This document shows positions 5,812 through 7,066 of a DNA stretch of 7,066 bases, piece after piece (position 1 is the first letter of the stretch; the number at the start of each line of letters is the position of its first letter). This DNA comes from Defluviitaleaceae bacterium (lineage in GTDB: Bacteria > Bacillota > Clostridia > Lachnospirales > WRAX01): assembly GCA_009781815.1 (NCBI GenBank), contig WQVB01000063.1, forward strand, positions 1 through 7,066, written 5' to 3'. The notes under the pieces were generated by a model. The model was given only the letters and a program-made list of their open reading frames with translations. It made no database searches and had not been told where the DNA came from. The position numbers and the translations under genes are program-made.

Positions 5812-5883
5812 CTCCCTAAGCAGGATATAAGCCTCCATCCTGCCCGTTAATAGCTGTACTCTCCACCCTGACACCACCAAAAA
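5812..5883 (-). pseudogene. Decayed tRNA-Asn copy
   Basis: A 72-nt stretch that aligns without gaps to the intact tRNA-Asn at 6859-6930. My hand alignment gives about 45 of 72 identical positions. Identical segments include GGTG after the acceptor stem, TTAAC at the anticodon loop, the AGG before the T arm and the closing GGGAG. The anticodon loop reads CTATTAA. Essential parts are lost: the D stem, most of the anticodon stem and the T loop (TTCGAGT became CTTATAT). It is therefore a pseudogene of a duplicated tRNA plus terminator unit, or less likely a tRNA-derived RNA with a new role. Confidence 0.7.
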
Positions 5884-5897
5884 TTATTAGAAAATGC

Positions 5898-5925
5898 TTG
5901 ACTTACCCCCCCCCCGCAGTATAAT
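5898..5925 (+). promoter_or_regulatory. Promoter with a C10 tract in the spacer, probable phase-variable switch
   Basis: TTGACT (5898-5903) and TATAAT (5920-5925) are separated by 16 bp. Ten consecutive cytosines (5906-5915) fill most of that spacer. The predicted start near 5932 lies just before the gaggagg ribosome binding site of the first lipocalin-like gene. Adding one C would give the optimal 17-bp spacing, while losing bases would weaken the promoter. Poly-C/G tracts between promoter boxes are known to cause slipped-strand phase variation, for example Neisseria porA and fetA. Variation here is inferred. Confidence 0.8.
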
Positions 5926-5952
5926 GATATAAAATGCAATGAGGAGGGCTTC

Positions 5953-6321
5953 ATGAAAAAGCGTTTTATAATCTTTGGAGCTGCAGGGCTGGGCATTATC
6001 GTTGTTGTCATATTACTCTTTGTTGTCTTTGGCAACAGGAGCTTGGTGGGAGCATGGGAATACACCAGCAGTAGCGACCACATTCGTATTGAATTTCTTT
6101 CAGACGGTAGAGGAACGGTTACAAACCGCTGGATAAGCAGCTGGGACGGAAGATGGAACGAAGAAAGGAGAAACTTTACATGGCATGCCGATGGCAATGT
6201 TGTAGCAATTCGTGGTGGAGGGATAGGCGGAATAAGTGAGTTTCGCATATCAGGCTCAAGGCTTAGGTTCTACCATCCTGAGCTGGATTGGATAGACTAT
6301 ACCCTAAGGAGGGCAAGGTGA
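5953..6321 (+). CDS. Membrane-anchored lipocalin-like protein
   Basis: Predicted 122-aa protein. Residues 1-4 are basic and about 5-27 form a single hydrophobic helix without a lipobox cysteine, acting as an uncleaved anchor or signal. The outer part starts with LVGAWEY (31-37) and IEFLSDGRGTV (46-56), the G-x-W and DG-turn pattern of small lipocalin-like beta-barrel domains (DUF5640-like proteins share it). The rest is predicted beta-strands ending in DYTLRRAR. The function is unknown; such domains often bind small hydrophobic ligands or act as surface antigens. The start at 5953 has gaggagg five bases upstream. It is first in a two-gene operon; its last codons, AGG AGG GCA AGG, also serve as the ribosome binding region of the second gene, 4 bp on. 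Transcription depends on the C10 promoter. Confidence 0.8.
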   Translation: MKKRFIIFGAAGLGIIVVVILLFVVFGNRSLVGAWEYTSSSDHIRIEFLSDGRGTVTNRWISSWDGRWNEERRNFTWHADGNVVAIRGGGIGGISEFRISGSRLRFYHPELDWIDYTLRRAR

Positions 6322-6325
6322 TATT

Positions 6326-6742
6326 ATGAAATTTATAAAAAACGTAGCTTTCCTTACTGTAATATTTACCATCATGCTTTTAGTTTTGTCTAGCTGTGGT
6401 AATGATAGAGGCTTGGAGGGTAATTGGCAGATGATAGAGAGTTTAACTTTCATTAATTCTGAGCTCCATAGAGACGATACGCCACGCCTAAAATCTAATC
6501 CCACGTATCTTCGATTTTATGAAGACGGAACTGCCATGGAAGTTGTCTCTCCATATTCACCCATAAAACTTACATGGGAAGTGCTTGATAATTACACTTT
6601 GACTTTAACATCTCAATCTAGTGGCATCTCTCATGAATGGCAATTCGAGCTCCTAGGAGACATTCTTTTTTTAACAAGACGCTTTGGAGCATGGGAATCA
6701 TCATACTTTACAGTCGTTGAAACTTTTATAAGAGCTCGGTAA
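6326..6742 (+). CDS. Lipocalin-like lipoprotein, paralogue of its neighbour
   Basis: Predicted 138-aa lipoprotein. Lys-containing N-terminus, hydrophobic core 7-21, then lipobox LSSC with C24 as the lipidated residue, so it should be anchored to the outer face of the membrane. The mature part begins GNDRGLEGNWQ and has the same G-x-W start (31-34) and YLRFYEDGTA turn (61-70) as the upstream protein. A second half (GDILFLTRRFGAWESSYFTV, 111-130) ends with the tail FIRAR, like the LRRAR tail of its partner. The length and shared ends suggest duplication followed by divergence. It is translationally coupled to the upstream gene (4-bp gap, aggtgat before the ATG) and followed by a strong terminator. 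Ligand unknown. Confidence 0.82.
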   Translation: MKFIKNVAFLTVIFTIMLLVLSSCGNDRGLEGNWQMIESLTFINSELHRDDTPRLKSNPTYLRFYEDGTAMEVVSPYSPIKLTWEVLDNYTLTLTSQSSGISHEWQFELLGDILFLTRRFGAWESSYFTVVETFIRAR

Positions 6743-6763
6743 AAAATCACTAGAGAAATTTTA

Positions 6764-6800
6764 AAAAATACCTGCCCTTCTAAGATAGGCAGGTATTTTT
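6764..6800 (+). terminator. Terminator of the lipocalin-like operon
   Basis: 13-bp perfect stem aaaaatacctgcc (6764-6776) with ggcaggtattttt (6788-6800), 11-base loop, closing with five T on the plus strand. It starts 21 bp after the stop codon of the lipoprotein gene, and the run of A on the other side makes it usable from the tRNA side too. Confidence 0.88.
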
Positions 6801-6825
6801 CATTTGATCTCTTGTTTCTTGAAGC

Positions 6826-6854
6826 AAAAAACCACTTACATAAGTAAGTGGTTT
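6826..6854 (-). terminator. Terminator of the tRNA-Thr-tRNA-Asn transcript
   Basis: 11-bp stem (6829-6839 with 6844-6854), loop ataa, followed on the minus strand by a T-run (positions 6826-6831 are A on the plus strand). It starts four bases after the 3' end of tRNA-Asn and is a near copy of the terminator at 5774-5808. Confidence 0.88.
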
Positions 6855-6858
6855 AAAA

Positions 6859-6930
6859 CTCCCCGGGTAGGACTCGAACCTACAACCTACCGGTTAACAG
6901 CCGGACGCTCTGCCATTGAGCCACCGAGGA
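6859..6930 (-). tRNA. tRNA-Asn (anticodon GTT)
   Basis: 72 nt with a full cloverleaf. The acceptor stem TCCTCGG/CCGGGGA has one G-U; the D stem is GCTC/GAGC; the anticodon loop CTGTTAA sits on a CCGG/CCGG stem; the T stem GTAGG/CCTAC has loop TTCGAGT; the discriminator is G. CCA is not encoded. It follows tRNA-Thr by 18 bp on the same transcript. Confidence 0.96.
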
Positions 6931-6948
6931 TTAATTAGTATTTCCCAA

Positions 6949-7021
6949 AGCCGACATCCGGACTCGAACCGGAAACCTGCTGATTACAAGTCAGCTGCTC
7001 TGCCAATTGAGCCATGTCGGC
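6949..7021 (-). tRNA. tRNA-Thr (anticodon TGT)
   Basis: 73 nt. The acceptor stem GCCGACA/TGTCGGC is perfect; the D stem is GCTC/GAGC with loop AATTGGCA; the anticodon stem GCTGA/TCAGC has loop CTTGTAA; the T arm TCCGG/CCGGA has loop TTCGAGT; the discriminator is T. No CCA is encoded. It is the first tRNA of the pair, and the promoter would lie near or beyond the right edge of the window. Confidence 0.96.
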
Positions 7022-7031
7022 AGTTCTAGCC

Positions 7032-7066
7032 AGATGCTAGATGCTAGATGCTAGATGCTAGATGCT
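7032..7066. repeat. Heptanucleotide tandem repeat (agatgct, at least 5 copies)
   Basis: Five exact copies of agatgct run to the window edge, so the true copy number is unknown. They lie 10 bp upstream of the 5' end of tRNA-Thr, where its promoter would be expected. No CRISPR-like spacer structure. Perfect identity implies a young or actively slipping array. Confidence 0.9.

Noticed and set aside
5847..6248. Minus-strand open frame across the C10 promoter and the first lipocalin-like gene
   Set aside because: Its translation is proline- and serine-rich shadow sequence, it has no ribosome binding site, and the plus-strand gene there has good start signals and an anchor helix.
5774..6930. Integrative element with attL/attR at tRNA-Asn
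   Set aside because: No integrase or recombinase lies between the two copies, and the similarity covers the whole tRNA rather than only its 3' end, so a simple duplication fits at least as well.
7032..7066. CRISPR array
   Set aside because: The units are 7 bp, contiguous and without spacers, so this is a simple tandem repeat.

Overview
The window looks like chromosomal DNA of a low-GC, Gram-positive-type anaerobe (Bacillota, probably Clostridia). This rests on an Obg GTPase and a YhbY/CRM protein close together, strong AGGAGG-type ribosome binding sites, a SagB/ThcOx-type FMN oxidoreductase, a lipobox lipoprotein, TTGACA/TATAAT promoters and tRNA genes without encoded CCA. I cannot name the genus. 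There is no large mobile element and no phage, CRISPR or secretion locus. The interest is in small things: MITE-like repeats, a decayed tRNA copy, a structured intergenic element and a probably phase-variable promoter.

Minus-strand block, read right to left. A 92-aa protein (5306-5584) has a perfect consensus promoter and is followed by a 171-bp inverted-repeat element and a terminator. Next comes the obg operon, which has its own promoter: obg (3729-5009), an HD-domain phosphohydrolase gene (3095-3727), a MITE-like element whose terminal repeat supplies the stop codon of the HD gene, a small four-helix membrane protein (2582-2902) and yhbY (2257-2550). After about 450 bases of palindromic and MITE-like DNA come a SagB-like nitroreductase-fold enzyme (1038-1808) and a MerR regulator that carries two membrane helices and a zinc ribbon (209-940). 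The regulator has a 19-bp-spacer promoter with a palindrome inside it and a strong terminator. The left edge is most of another MITE-like copy.

Right block. Two plus-strand genes (5953-6321, 6326-6742) encode small envelope-anchored, lipocalin-like proteins in one operon. Their promoter has ten cytosines between the -35 and -10 boxes. The operon is flanked by two copies of a tRNA-Asn-plus-terminator unit: an intact one at 6826-6930, expressed with tRNA-Thr, and a decayed one at 5774-5883. The window ends in a 7-bp tandem repeat.

Most notable signals: the C10 tract inside the lipoprotein promoter, which suggests ON/OFF or graded expression by slippage; the tRNA-Asn duplication bracketing that operon; the 171-bp structured element after the 92-aa gene; the membrane-tethered MerR/zinc-ribbon regulator; and the MITE family that has shaped a gene end inside the obg operon.
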